Shown: positions 18,515 to 26,280, numbered from the stretch's first letter. The stretch is DNA of 32,698 nt from Candidatus Peregrinibacteria bacterium Greene1014_49 (GCA_007376635.1 VMGQ01000005.1:1-32698), one strand, 5' to 3'. Program-made: numbers and translations. Notes: a model not told the origin generated them from the sequence alone.

Positions 18515-19689
18515 TGCTTGCGCGCATCCTCTCCATCATCGGGCTCCAGGGATTCGCTGTCCTCACGGCGATGCTCCATCAGCATTTGGGGGTGCATACG
18601 GATGAAGCAAAGTATCTTCTCAATATTCCTTATCCTCATCCGCCGCTTCTGCGGTGGATCATGGGACTGAGTGATGGATGGCAGCATCAAGAGCTCTTCT
18701 GGCGGATTCTTTTTGCCTCATTCATCGCGCACGGCGTGTGGCTCGTTGCCGATATGGTGCGAACATTTTCCCGGGAACAGCGCCTCACCATTGTAGGATT
18801 GTGGCTTTTCTCTGGGGCGCTGCTTCTACAGTCCGGCACTCTGATGATGTCGTGCATCACCGCAGTGCAAGCATTGTTTCTTTTGTGGATGCTATCGCGT
18901 CCGAAATTCTTGAGGAAATGGAGCGTGATCGTAGCGGCGCTCTGGATCGAAATGCTCTTCACGGCGTATCAGGGAATCCTTTTTGCGCCGCTCGTGTGGA
19001 TTGCGTTGCAGCGGTCAGATCTTGGATTTTGGAAGCGCATGTTTTCCTTCTTCACGCCAATCGCATTATTGCTGCTTTATACCCTCGGCAATCCTCTGGC
19101 GATTGCCGCGATGGGATTTGTGGGATCCATGCAGAGTGGAGTTTCTCTCGAGCAATCCATACTCTCGGTTCTGAAGATCTGGATGATCGGTGGGAGTATC
19201 GTGCTCAGCGTTCTTGGTATATTTGGGATGGTTCGCAGCAGAAATATTCCGCTGATACTCACTACGGTGCTTCTTACGGCGTATATTCTCCTTTCTTCTC
19301 GTGGGTACTACGCGATTCTTTTCACGCCGGTACTCATTGCCGGAATCACGTCGCAGCCAAAATTCCTTCGGTCATCCTCCATCCTTGCGGCACACATCGT
19401 TGCCGGCATCGCCCTCTTTTTCTATGTGCCCTTCTCCACGCGCTCAGCGGCTCCAACGGTCGCGGCGGCGCTTGAGCGCGTGCATTCCGAAGGAACCGTG
19501 CTCATTTCCGGGGATTTCGGTCATGACTGGCAATACGAGCTTCGGCGCCCGGTGCGGAGATATAAAAAAGAATTTCTGGAAGATGCGTCTGCCGTTGTGT
19601 GCATTGCTCCGTGTACAGAAATCGATGCACGCTCCTGGCGGCAGGTGCCGCAGGTGGGAGCGGAGGTATGGGTACGGACTGGTCGCTAG
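18514..19689 (+). CDS. Polytopic membrane glycosyltransferase-like protein (GT-C/GT39-like)
   Basis: Multiple TM segments; N-terminal luminal HTDEAKYLLNIPYPHPPLLRWI resembles the acidic DE motif of PMT/ArnT-type GT-C enzymes. Confidence 0.65.
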   Translation: MLARILSIIGLQGFAVLTAMLHQHLGVHTDEAKYLLNIPYPHPPLLRWIMGLSDGWQHQELFWRILFASFIAHGVWLVADMVRTFSREQRLTIVGLWLFSGALLLQSGTLMMSCITAVQALFLLWMLSRPKFLRKWSVIVAALWIEMLFTAYQGILFAPLVWIALQRSDLGFWKRMFSFFTPIALLLLYTLGNPLAIAAMGFVGSMQSGVSLEQSILSVLKIWMIGGSIVLSVLGIFGMVRSRNIPLILTTVLLTAYILLSSRGYYAILFTPVLIAGITSQPKFLRSSSILAAHIVAGIALFFYVPFSTRSAAPTVAAALERVHSEGTVLISGDFGHDWQYELRRPVRRYKKEFLEDASAVVCIAPCTEIDARSWRQVPQVGAEVWVRTGR

Positions 19690-20663
19690 AGGTGATAATA
19701 CTCGCGGTACCACTCTACAAACTTCTTCACGCCTTCCTCGATCCTCGTTTTTGGCTGATACTTGAGCATCTTCTGTGCCTTGGAGATATCCGCCGAAGTC
19801 GCAACCACGTCGCCCGGTTGCATCGGCAGGAATTCTTTCTTCCCTTCCTTTCCACATGCTTTTTCAATAGCTGCGACATAGTCCATGAGTTCCTCGGTCT
19901 TTCCGCCACCGAGGTTATAAATTGCATAGGAATCATTCCGGTCGATCGCGGCGATCACGCCGCTCACGATGTCGTCGATGTACGTGAAGTCGCGCCGCAT
20001 TTTTCCCTGACCGAAGATGGGCAGTGTTTTTCCGTGCATCACGGCATCGGTGAAAAGGAAGAGTGCCATGTCGGGGCGACCCCAGGGGCCGTAGACCGTG
20101 AAGAACCGAAGCCCCGTGCACGAGACTCCGTACATTTTATGATAGAGGTAGGCTTGGAGTTCGTTTGCTTTTTTCGTAAATCCGTAAATCGAAATCGGGT
20201 TATCCGTTCGGTGTTCCTCAGAGAAGGGTTGCTCTTTGTTATCTCCATAGACGGCGCTTGTGGAAGCGTAAATCAGACCGCCTACAGTATGCGTTCGACA
20301 TGCCTCAATCACCATGTTGTATCCGACGATATTGTCATGCAGGAAAATTCCAGGGTTATCGATGGAGTGTCGGACACCGGCTTGGGCGGCTAAATGACAG
20401 ACACGGGTGACGATTTGCGATTTGCCGCCGTTGTTTGTGAGAGCATCGAATGCTTCATCAAGAGCTTTTTGATCCGTGATGTCGCCGCGGACGAGGGTGA
20501 AATTCTTGTCTTTTTCCAAGATCGCGTTGCGTGCGACCTTGAGCGCGGGGTCGTAGTACTCATTGAAATTATCGATACCGATCACTTCGTCGCCGCGCTT
20601 GAGGAGGGCTTTTGCGACCGAGAAGCCGATGAAGCCGGCGGAACCGGTAACGAGGATGCGCAC
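19686..20663 (-). CDS. NAD-dependent epimerase (UDP-glucuronate 4-epimerase-like SDR)
   Basis: MRILVTGSAGFIGFSVAKALLKRGDEVIGIDNFNEYYDPALK; AAQAGVRHSIDNP; TSAVYG; RFFTVYGPWGRPDMALFLFT. Confidence 0.93.
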   Translation of the reverse strand: MRILVTGSAGFIGFSVAKALLKRGDEVIGIDNFNEYYDPALKVARNAILEKDKNFTLVRGDITDQKALDEAFDALTNNGGKSQIVTRVCHLAAQAGVRHSIDNPGIFLHDNIVGYNMVIEACRTHTVGGLIYASTSAVYGDNKEQPFSEEHRTDNPISIYGFTKKANELQAYLYHKMYGVSCTGLRFFTVYGPWGRPDMALFLFTDAVMHGKTLPIFGQGKMRRDFTYIDDIVSGVIAAIDRNDSYAIYNLGGGKTEELMDYVAAIEKACGKEGKKEFLPMQPGDVVATSADISKAQKMLKYQPKTRIEEGVKKFVEWYREYYHL

Positions 20664-20716
20664 AAAAGAAGCTTATAACTTTCCACTTTCGGCTTCTAGG
20701 TGCCTTTTGGTGAATA

Positions 20717-20749
20717 TTGACAAAATATTATATAGTTATATTATAATAT
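20717..20749 (+). promoter_or_regulatory. Putative sigma70-like promoter
   Basis: TTGACA followed by an AT-rich spacer (~19 nt) and TATAAT (..ttgacaaaatattatatagttatattataatatatag). Confidence 0.55.
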
Positions 20750-20784
20750 ATAGATGCTCATTTGCAGCATTGGCGGAATCAGAT

Positions 20785-20829
20785 GAGGCAGGCACAGTGG
20801 CGGCACTATGCCGTTAGCGTGCCTGTCTC
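20785..20829 (+). promoter_or_regulatory. Long 5'-leader hairpin upstream of small secreted-protein gene
   Basis: GAGGCAGGCAC (20785-20795) pairs with GTGCCTGTCTC (20819-20829) over 11 bp with one G-U; inner GGCGGC/GCCGTT stem with ACTAT loop. Confidence 0.65.
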
Positions 20830-20874
20830 AAGTGGTTTGGGACGACGAGTTACTCTTTTGTTCTGGAGACCATC

Positions 20875-21102
20875 ATGCGCAAGAAGTTGATTATCAGCAC
20901 TTTGATCACCTTTGTGATCTTTGGTACCTGGCACCTCATAAGGTCAAGTGGACACTTCATTTGTTGGGAGGGCACCTGCGTAGTAGTGCGCGGTCCTACC
21001 TATTACAAATGGGGATTCATCCCTGTGTACATCAATGAATGTGACCCATTCATTGGATGTGGCGACAACGATGGTAAACTTGAACCCGTGCCCATGCCCT
21101 GA
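20875..21102 (+). CDS. Small secreted/membrane-anchored Cys-containing protein (75 aa), unknown function
   Basis: MRKKLIISTLITFVIFGTWHLIRSSGHFICWEGTCVVVRGPTYYKWGFIPVYINECDPFIGCGDNDGKLEPVPMP; RBS-like GGAG 7 nt upstream; own promoter and terminator. Confidence 0.7.
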   Translation: MRKKLIISTLITFVIFGTWHLIRSSGHFICWEGTCVVVRGPTYYKWGFIPVYINECDPFIGCGDNDGKLEPVPMP

Positions 21103-21124
21103 TCCGTCGTCTGATTCGTCAGAC

Positions 21125-21156
21125 TACCCGGCTGCCGTGCGGCCGGGTTGTTTTTG
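21125..21156 (+). terminator. Rho-independent terminator
   Basis: ACCCGGC-tgccgtgcg-GCCGGGT followed by TGTTTTTG. Confidence 0.8.
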
Positions 21157-21167
21157 AATATCTACCT

Positions 21168-22478
21168 TTATCGAACTCCCACTCCCCAATACGTCAGTCC
21201 TGCATCCCGCACTTCCGCGGGTTCATACACATTTCTACCGTCAAACAATTCTTTTCCCCGCATGGTCTCTTTTAGTTTCCGCAAATCCACTCCGCGGAAA
21301 GCATCCCATTCCGTAAGCAGGATCACGGCATCCGCTTCTTTGGCGGCCTCCATCGGAGACTGTGCATAGGTGACTTTCTTTTTGAGGATTGCCTTGGCTT
21401 TTTCCATGGAAACCGGATCGTGCACAGAAACTTTGTGCCCTGCGCGTGTGAGCATCGGGATCAGATCGAGGCTCGGTGCTTCGCGGAGATCATCGGTCTT
21501 CGGTTTGAACGAGAGTCCCCAAATCGCGACATTGGCATTTGGCGGAAGCGTGCCGAGGATTTTTTTGAAGAAGCGCTGACGCTGGCGGTTGTTCATATCG
21601 TGTGTGGCTTTCACAAGTGGTAGCGGTACGCCGGTTTGCTTGGAAAGTGCAATCAATGCTTTTACATCCTTCGGGAAGCAACTTCCGCCGTAGCCGATAC
21701 CGGCATGGAGAAAGCGCGGACCGATGCGGTCATCGAGCCCCATGCCCGCTGCCACTTCGCGTACGGAGCCGCCGGTCGTTTCGCAGAGCTCCGAAATCAT
21801 GTTGATGAACGAAATCTTTGAAGCAAGGAACGCATTGCTCGCGTACTTCACGATCTCCGCCGATTCGCGCGTCATAAAAAGGAGAGGCTTTCCGACTCTC
21901 GTGAGGGGCTGGTAGATCTCTTCCATCACTTGCTTGGCGTGAGCGTCGCCATTGAGACCGACGACGATACGGTCAGGTTGCATCGTATCGTGGACGGCAT
22001 TCCCTTCACGGAGAAATTCAGGATTGCTGATGACCGGAATTCTATGCGGTACTTCCCGCTTGCGCAGAGTCTCGATGATCAGATCCTCGCATTTCTTCCC
22101 CGTGCCTACGGGAACCGTCGATTTGTTTACAAAAATCAAATCGTTTTCCGCATGCTCGGCGACCGACTGCGCGACCGTGAAGACTGCGCGAAGATCTGCG
22201 GAAAAGTCGGCATTCGGAGGAGTGGCAACTGCCGAGAAAATAACCTGTGCACCGGGCATTGCCTCGGAAAGCTCGGTTGTAAACGACAATCGCCCGCTTG
22301 CGAGGTTGCGTTGGATGATTTCCTCCAACTCCGGTTCATAGATGGGGGACTTGCCAGATTTCAACATTTTTACCTTTGCCTCATCGATATCCACGCCGAT
22401 GACTTCATGCCCGAGTTCCGCGAAACACGCTGAGGAAACGAGGCCGACGTAGCCGGTACCAACGATCGCAATCTTCAT
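21168..22478 (-). CDS. ugd: UDP-glucose 6-dehydrogenase
   Basis: MKIAIVGTGYVGLVSSACFAELGHEVIGVDIDEAKV; FVNKSTVPVGTG; NPEFLREGNAVHDTMQPDRIVVG; GGSCFPKDVKAL; start at 22478 preferred over 22526. Confidence 0.95.
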   Translation of the reverse strand: MKIAIVGTGYVGLVSSACFAELGHEVIGVDIDEAKVKMLKSGKSPIYEPELEEIIQRNLASGRLSFTTELSEAMPGAQVIFSAVATPPNADFSADLRAVFTVAQSVAEHAENDLIFVNKSTVPVGTGKKCEDLIIETLRKREVPHRIPVISNPEFLREGNAVHDTMQPDRIVVGLNGDAHAKQVMEEIYQPLTRVGKPLLFMTRESAEIVKYASNAFLASKISFINMISELCETTGGSVREVAAGMGLDDRIGPRFLHAGIGYGGSCFPKDVKALIALSKQTGVPLPLVKATHDMNNRQRQRFFKKILGTLPPNANVAIWGLSFKPKTDDLREAPSLDLIPMLTRAGHKVSVHDPVSMEKAKAILKKKVTYAQSPMEAAKEADAVILLTEWDAFRGVDLRKLKETMRGKELFDGRNVYEPAEVRDAGLTYWGVGVR

Positions 22479-22527
22479 TGGTCGCAGTGTAGCGCTTGGC
22501 GATCGGTTTTGTAATATTTTGGGCAAC

Positions 22528-22599
22528 TTTGAGCTTTGAGCTGTAAGCTATGAGCGTTATCATTTCTTATGGCTCAAAGCTCAAAGCTCAAAGCTCATA
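22528..22599. repeat. Inverted AAAGCTC heptad array
   Basis: TTTGAGCTTTGAGCTGTAAGCTATGAG (22528-22554) versus CTCAAAGCTCAAAGCTCAAAGCTCATA (22573-22599), imperfect inverted repeat with a few mismatches. Confidence 0.85.
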
Positions 22600-23549
22600 A
22601 CTCTAAAATTCTTATCACTGGCTCCATCGCCTATGACCTTCTCCTCTCCTACGAAGGTTCATTCGCTGATGCACTTAAGCAAAAATCCATGGATCGTCTT
22701 TCGGTGAGCTTCTTTGCACCACACATGAAACGTCACCACGGGGGCACGGGATCCAACATCACATGGAACCTGCGGCTACTCGGCGGCGATCCGTTGCTGG
22801 TTGGCACCGTCGGTACCGATGGCGGCAGTTACTGTGCGCTTATGGAAGAGCGAGGGATCGATACGAAGCATGTTGAACGTCGGAAGGACAGCATTACGGC
22901 GACAGCGATCATTGGGACGGATAATGGCGAGAGGCAGATTGCATTTTTCCATCCCGGCGCGGATGCATTAGGCACTTGGCCTACTGCAACTCTCTCCGAT
23001 GACTGTGATGACATTGCATGGGCGATTGTCGGGGCGCGCAATCCCGTGCTCATGATGGAGGCAGTACGATGGTGCGACAAAGCAGGATTACCACTTCTTT
23101 TCGATCCTGCACAGCAGATCATTGCTCTGAGTACGGATGAATTGCGGTCTGCGGTCGCTGCGAGCCGGGGAGTTATCTGCAATGAATATGAATGGAGCGT
23201 GCTTTCGGAGAGGACGGAGATGCAGAAGAAAGACATCGTGAAGACAGCAGAATTCCTGATTGTTACATTGGGTGATAAAGGCGTTGCACTGCATTCCAAA
23301 AAAGGAACGGAGAATATTTCTGCATGCATCGCAGACCAGGTCGTGAATCCCACAGGAGCGGGGGATGCGTTCCGTGCAGGACTATTATTTGGTCTCGAAA
23401 AGAAGTGGGATCTCAGTGCTTGTTGCAAATTGGGAGCGGCAATGGGATCAAAAGTTGTGGAGATTGAGGGAACGTTGATGGAGAGTTTGGATCTTGAGGA
23501 AGTGTGGGAGCGGGCACGGAAAGCATATGGTGATGTGTTGCCCAAATGA
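22569..23549 (+). CDS. PfkB-family kinase, probable adenosine-kinase-like
   Basis: KILITGSIAYDLLLSYEGSF; RHHGGTGSNITWNLRLLGG; NPTGAGDAFRAGLLFGL (PfkB signature); adjacent to adenosylhomocysteinase. N-terminal MAQSSKLKAHNS is encoded by the repeat. Confidence 0.85.
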   Translation: MAQSSKLKAHNSKILITGSIAYDLLLSYEGSFADALKQKSMDRLSVSFFAPHMKRHHGGTGSNITWNLRLLGGDPLLVGTVGTDGGSYCALMEERGIDTKHVERRKDSITATAIIGTDNGERQIAFFHPGADALGTWPTATLSDDCDDIAWAIVGARNPVLMMEAVRWCDKAGLPLLFDPAQQIIALSTDELRSAVAASRGVICNEYEWSVLSERTEMQKKDIVKTAEFLIVTLGDKGVALHSKKGTENISACIADQVVNPTGAGDAFRAGLLFGLEKKWDLSACCKLGAAMGSKVVEIEGTLMESLDLEEVWERARKAYGDVLPK

Positions 23550-23557
23550 GGTTTTTA

Positions 23558-23675
23558 AAGATACAAGATGCAAGATACAAACAAATCCCAGATCCAAATC
23601 CTAAAGTCTCGAGTCGAGATTTGTAATTTTGGTGCTGAATCTTGTTTGTATCTTGCATCTTGTATCTTGTATCTT
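23558..23675. repeat. Inverted ATACAAG/ATGCAAG heptad array with perfect 27-bp arms and imperfect nested palindrome
   Basis: AAGATACAAGATGCAAGATACAAACAA (23558-23584) is the exact reverse complement of 23642-23668, plus one extra GTATCTT unit; centre contains TCTCGAGTCGAGA. Confidence 0.95.
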
Positions 23676-23682
23676 GCCACAG

Positions 23683-24936
23683 ATGTCTTATGTGAAAGAC
23701 CCTTCATTGGCTACTCAAGGAAAACTGAATCTCGAAATCGCCGAGAAGCGCATGGGTGCGCTCATGCTTTTGCGCGAACGTTTTGCCAAAGAAAAACCCT
23801 TCAAAGGTCTTACCATCGGCATGGCTCTGCATGTGACGAAAGAAACGGGAATATTAGTGCGAACCCTCAGAGATGGGGGGGCGAAAGTGGCGATCACCGG
23901 CTGCAATCCCTTGAGTACGCAAGATGACATCGCTGCGGCGCTCGCCGAGGAAGATGGTGTTCTTGTGTGGGCGTACAAGGGAGAGAGCACGGAAGATTAC
24001 TACAAGTTCCTCACGGCCGTCATCGAGACCGAGCCGGATATCACCATCGACGACGGATGCGACCTCGTGACGGAAATCCACACGAAGCATCCGCATCTTC
24101 TCGGAAAACTCATCGGAGGCTGCGAAGAGACGACGACCGGCATTATCCGTCTGCATTCGATGGTTCGTGATGGTGCGCTCAAAATTCCGATGATTGCGGT
24201 GAATGACAATAAAACGAAGCATCTTTTCGATAACTACTACGGCACCGGCCAGTCGACGTTCGATGGCATCCTCCGCGCAACCAATCTCCTGATCGCGGGC
24301 AAAGTCGTTGTCGTCGTCGGGTACGGCAGCTGCGGCAAAGGAATCGCAATGCGCGCCAAAGGACTCGGAGCCAATGTCGTTGTCACCGAAGTCGATGCTT
24401 TTGCAGCGCTTCAGGCTGCGATGGACGGACATCGTGTCTTACCTATGAGTGAAGCTGCTCCCATTGGCGATCTCTTCATCACGGTCACAGGAAATCTGAA
24501 TGTCATCCGCTACGAACACATCGAAACAATGAAAGACGGATCAGTCCTCGCAAATTCCGGACACTTCGACTGTGAGCTCGATTTGAAGGCTCTGGAAAAG
24601 ATGGCGCGCCGCAAGCGTCGTGTGCGGCATTATTTGGATGAATACATGCTTAAAGATGGTCGTATCATCTACGTTGCGGGAGAGGGGAGGCTCGTGAACC
24701 TGGCGTCCGCCGAGGGGCATCCGAGCGAAGTGATGAGTATGAGTTTCCTCGGGCAGGCGTTTGCCTGTGAGTATCTCGTAAAGAACAAGGGCAAGCTCAA
24801 GCCCGAAGTCATCACACTTCCCGCAGAGATCGATGAGCAGATCGCTGCGGCGCAGCTTGCGATTATGGGAGTGAAGATAGATCGGCTGACCACTGAGCAG
24901 GAGGAGTATTTGAAGAGTTGGAAGGAGGGGACGTAG
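23683..24936 (+). CDS. ahcY: Adenosylhomocysteinase (S-adenosyl-L-homocysteine hydrolase)
   Basis: MSYVKDPSLATQGKLNLEIAEKRMGAL..; GYGSCGKGIAMRAKGLGANVVVTEVDAFAALQAAMDGHRVLPM; NSGHFDCELDL; EGRLVNLASAEGHPSEVM. Confidence 0.95.
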   Translation: MSYVKDPSLATQGKLNLEIAEKRMGALMLLRERFAKEKPFKGLTIGMALHVTKETGILVRTLRDGGAKVAITGCNPLSTQDDIAAALAEEDGVLVWAYKGESTEDYYKFLTAVIETEPDITIDDGCDLVTEIHTKHPHLLGKLIGGCEETTTGIIRLHSMVRDGALKIPMIAVNDNKTKHLFDNYYGTGQSTFDGILRATNLLIAGKVVVVVGYGSCGKGIAMRAKGLGANVVVTEVDAFAALQAAMDGHRVLPMSEAAPIGDLFITVTGNLNVIRYEHIETMKDGSVLANSGHFDCELDLKALEKMARRKRRVRHYLDEYMLKDGRIIYVAGEGRLVNLASAEGHPSEVMSMSFLGQAFACEYLVKNKGKLKPEVITLPAEIDEQIAAAQLAIMGVKIDRLTTEQEEYLKSWKEGT

Positions 24937-24939
24937 CAC

Positions 24940-24970
24940 CCTCACCCAACCCTCTCCCACGGGGAGAGGG
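24940..24970. repeat. CCCTCACCCAACCCTCTCCC-ACGGGGAGAGGG dispersed-repeat-like element
   Basis: CCTCTCCC..GGGGAGAGG inverted arms; I recognise this string type from many bacterial intergenic regions (memory, not searched). Confidence 0.7.
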
Positions 24971-25042
24971 ATAGTTAGATTGGATGCTTTTCATGAAAAC
25001 TTTATAATGGTGATTTGCCTTACCGAGAAACATCCACCGTAG

Positions 25043-25063
25043 AGACGCAACGCTGTTGCGTCT
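25043..25063. repeat. AGACGCAAC-GCT-GTTGCGTCT hairpin (dispersed-repeat-like)
   Basis: Perfect 9-bp arms, 3-nt loop, followed by TCTTGTTTGTTT. Confidence 0.75.
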
Positions 25064-25118
25064 TCTTGTTTGTTTATATTTCCAACAACAATCCCTCTAT
25101 CTTTCATCCATTAGCCAA

Positions 25119-25189
25119 AATACCCCCCTACACCCCGTACCGCTGCGCCGGTACAGGGGTATTGACAGACAGGAAAACCTCACTAGAAT
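25119..25189 (+). promoter_or_regulatory. Hairpin abutting a sigma70-like promoter (TTGACA-16-TAGAAT)
   Basis: AATACCCC (25119-25126)/GGGGTATT (25156-25163) enclosing GTACCG/CGGTAC; -35 TTGACA 25162-25167 overlaps the hairpin 3' arm; -10 TAGAAT 25184-25189. Confidence 0.55.
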
Positions 25190-25459
25190 GCCTGTAACGT
25201 GAACGCTCCCCATTTCCTCTTTCCGGCACGTTTCATTCGCTGCTTTAAGCAGTCGGAAGGGATTGCGTAAAGAGTATTCCGGAGAGAGAAGCTTCCCTTC
25301 CCACCCCCAAGGAAGGCGCTTTGTGGTTGATCATTTACATCATCGAACAATGAGAAACCTGCTCTGAACTTTCGTTGGATACGGAGTTCAATAGGGAGCC
25401 CTCGGGCTTCTATTCCCATTCCGGGAAGAGTCAGGACTATATTTTGTGGGAGTTCGCTT

Positions 25460-25597
25460 ATGACCTCGAGACGGAAGAAGCACGTCACTGCAGTACGCTT
25501 AGCGATGGGCACCAATGCCACCGAGGAGGACGCCCTTGTCGTTCTCAAAAAAGAAAAGAAACTTCGCAAGGCTGCAAAGCCGCGCACCCCCCGCTGA
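25460..25597 (+). CDS. Candidate 45-aa basic microprotein (below ORF-track cutoff)
   Basis: ATG..TGA: MTSRRKKHVTAVRLAMGTNATEEDALVVLKKEKKLRKAAKPRTPR*; purine-rich GTGGGAG upstream. Confidence 0.4.
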   Translation: MTSRRKKHVTAVRLAMGTNATEEDALVVLKKEKKLRKAAKPRTPR

Positions 25598-25731
25598 ACG
25601 CTGCACTCCCCACTTGTTCGGATCGATTGTCGATCCACCTTTTGCTGCCGAGTTCTATCCACGGACTCGGCAGCTATCTTCAGATTAGGTTTCTCTTTGC
25701 TCCTTTCCATCATCACTTCGCCCCAAACGAT

Positions 25732-25829
25732 CTGTCCTGACTTGTTCAGCGACAGAAGGGGAAGCCTGTACTGCAATCACTCGGTCATTTCTGCAGTACA
25801 GGTGGGGTCTCTTTGAGACCCCTTCCCCT
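25732..25829 (+). ncRNA. Candidate structured RNA element: hairpin plus three-way junction
   Basis: CTGTCCTGA/TCAG(c)GACAG hairpin; closing stem AGGGGAA (25757-25763)/TTCCCCT (25823-25829); arm 1 CCTGTACTGCA/TGCAGTACAGG (25765-25775/25792-25802); arm 2 GGGGTCTC-ttt-GAGACCCC (25804-25822). Confidence 0.5.
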
Positions 25830-25872
25830 CTTTTCAGAGCAGATCGTTTGTAGCTTTTCCCCCTTCCATTCC

Positions 25873-26268
25873 ATGTCTGGTTCCGAGCTCCCTGCTGAAG
25901 ATGTTGATCTCGTCGACACTTCGAATGACACGCACTCAAGCCATCCTCTTGTTGCTTCTTTAAGTACGCGTCTCCGGGAATTATTGGAGCAGCATTCAGG
26001 TGATGAAGAACTTCGTGCTTGTATTGAGCAGACAGCGGGCGGTTTGCGCTTGAGCATGGTTGAAGAGATCACGCGAGTGAATGGAGCAGGACTATCAGTG
26101 ATGGCAGGAAGACGTTTCGAAAAGGATATCGACCAATTGGAGTATGATTCCAGAAGGGCATTAAAAAATGCGCTGAAACGCTCCAAAGTGAATTCTTCTC
26201 AGAATGAACGAGCGCGGCAACGAAGGGATATGGGCGACAGATTTGATAGAGATCGCCCGACGGCGTAG
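25873..26268 (+). CDS. Hypothetical protein, charged, likely helical (131 aa)
   Basis: MSGSELPAEDVDLVDTSNDTHSSHPLVASLSTRLRELLEQHSGDEELRACIEQ..; internal ATG preferred because upstream codons overlap the structured element. Confidence 0.55.
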   Translation: MSGSELPAEDVDLVDTSNDTHSSHPLVASLSTRLRELLEQHSGDEELRACIEQTAGGLRLSMVEEITRVNGAGLSVMAGRRFEKDIDQLEYDSRRALKNALKRSKVNSSQNERARQRRDMGDRFDRDRPTA

Positions 26269-26280
26269 TAGAATGTTTGT

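Noticed and set aside
25183-25776. 197-aa minus-strand ORF and 121-aa plus-strand ORF (25375-25740) as real genes
   Set aside because: No recognisable motifs, and the minus ORF would start inside the three-way-junction element. The plus-strand promoter and small ORF seem at least as plausible. Left undecided; conservation analysis would settle it.
25190-25830. Region considered as tmRNA, RNase P RNA or SRP RNA
   Set aside because: I could not find the conserved tmRNA tRNA-like ends, the RNase P GAGGAAAGUC-type core or the SRP GGAA/GNAR signature on either strand; an Rfam search is still needed.
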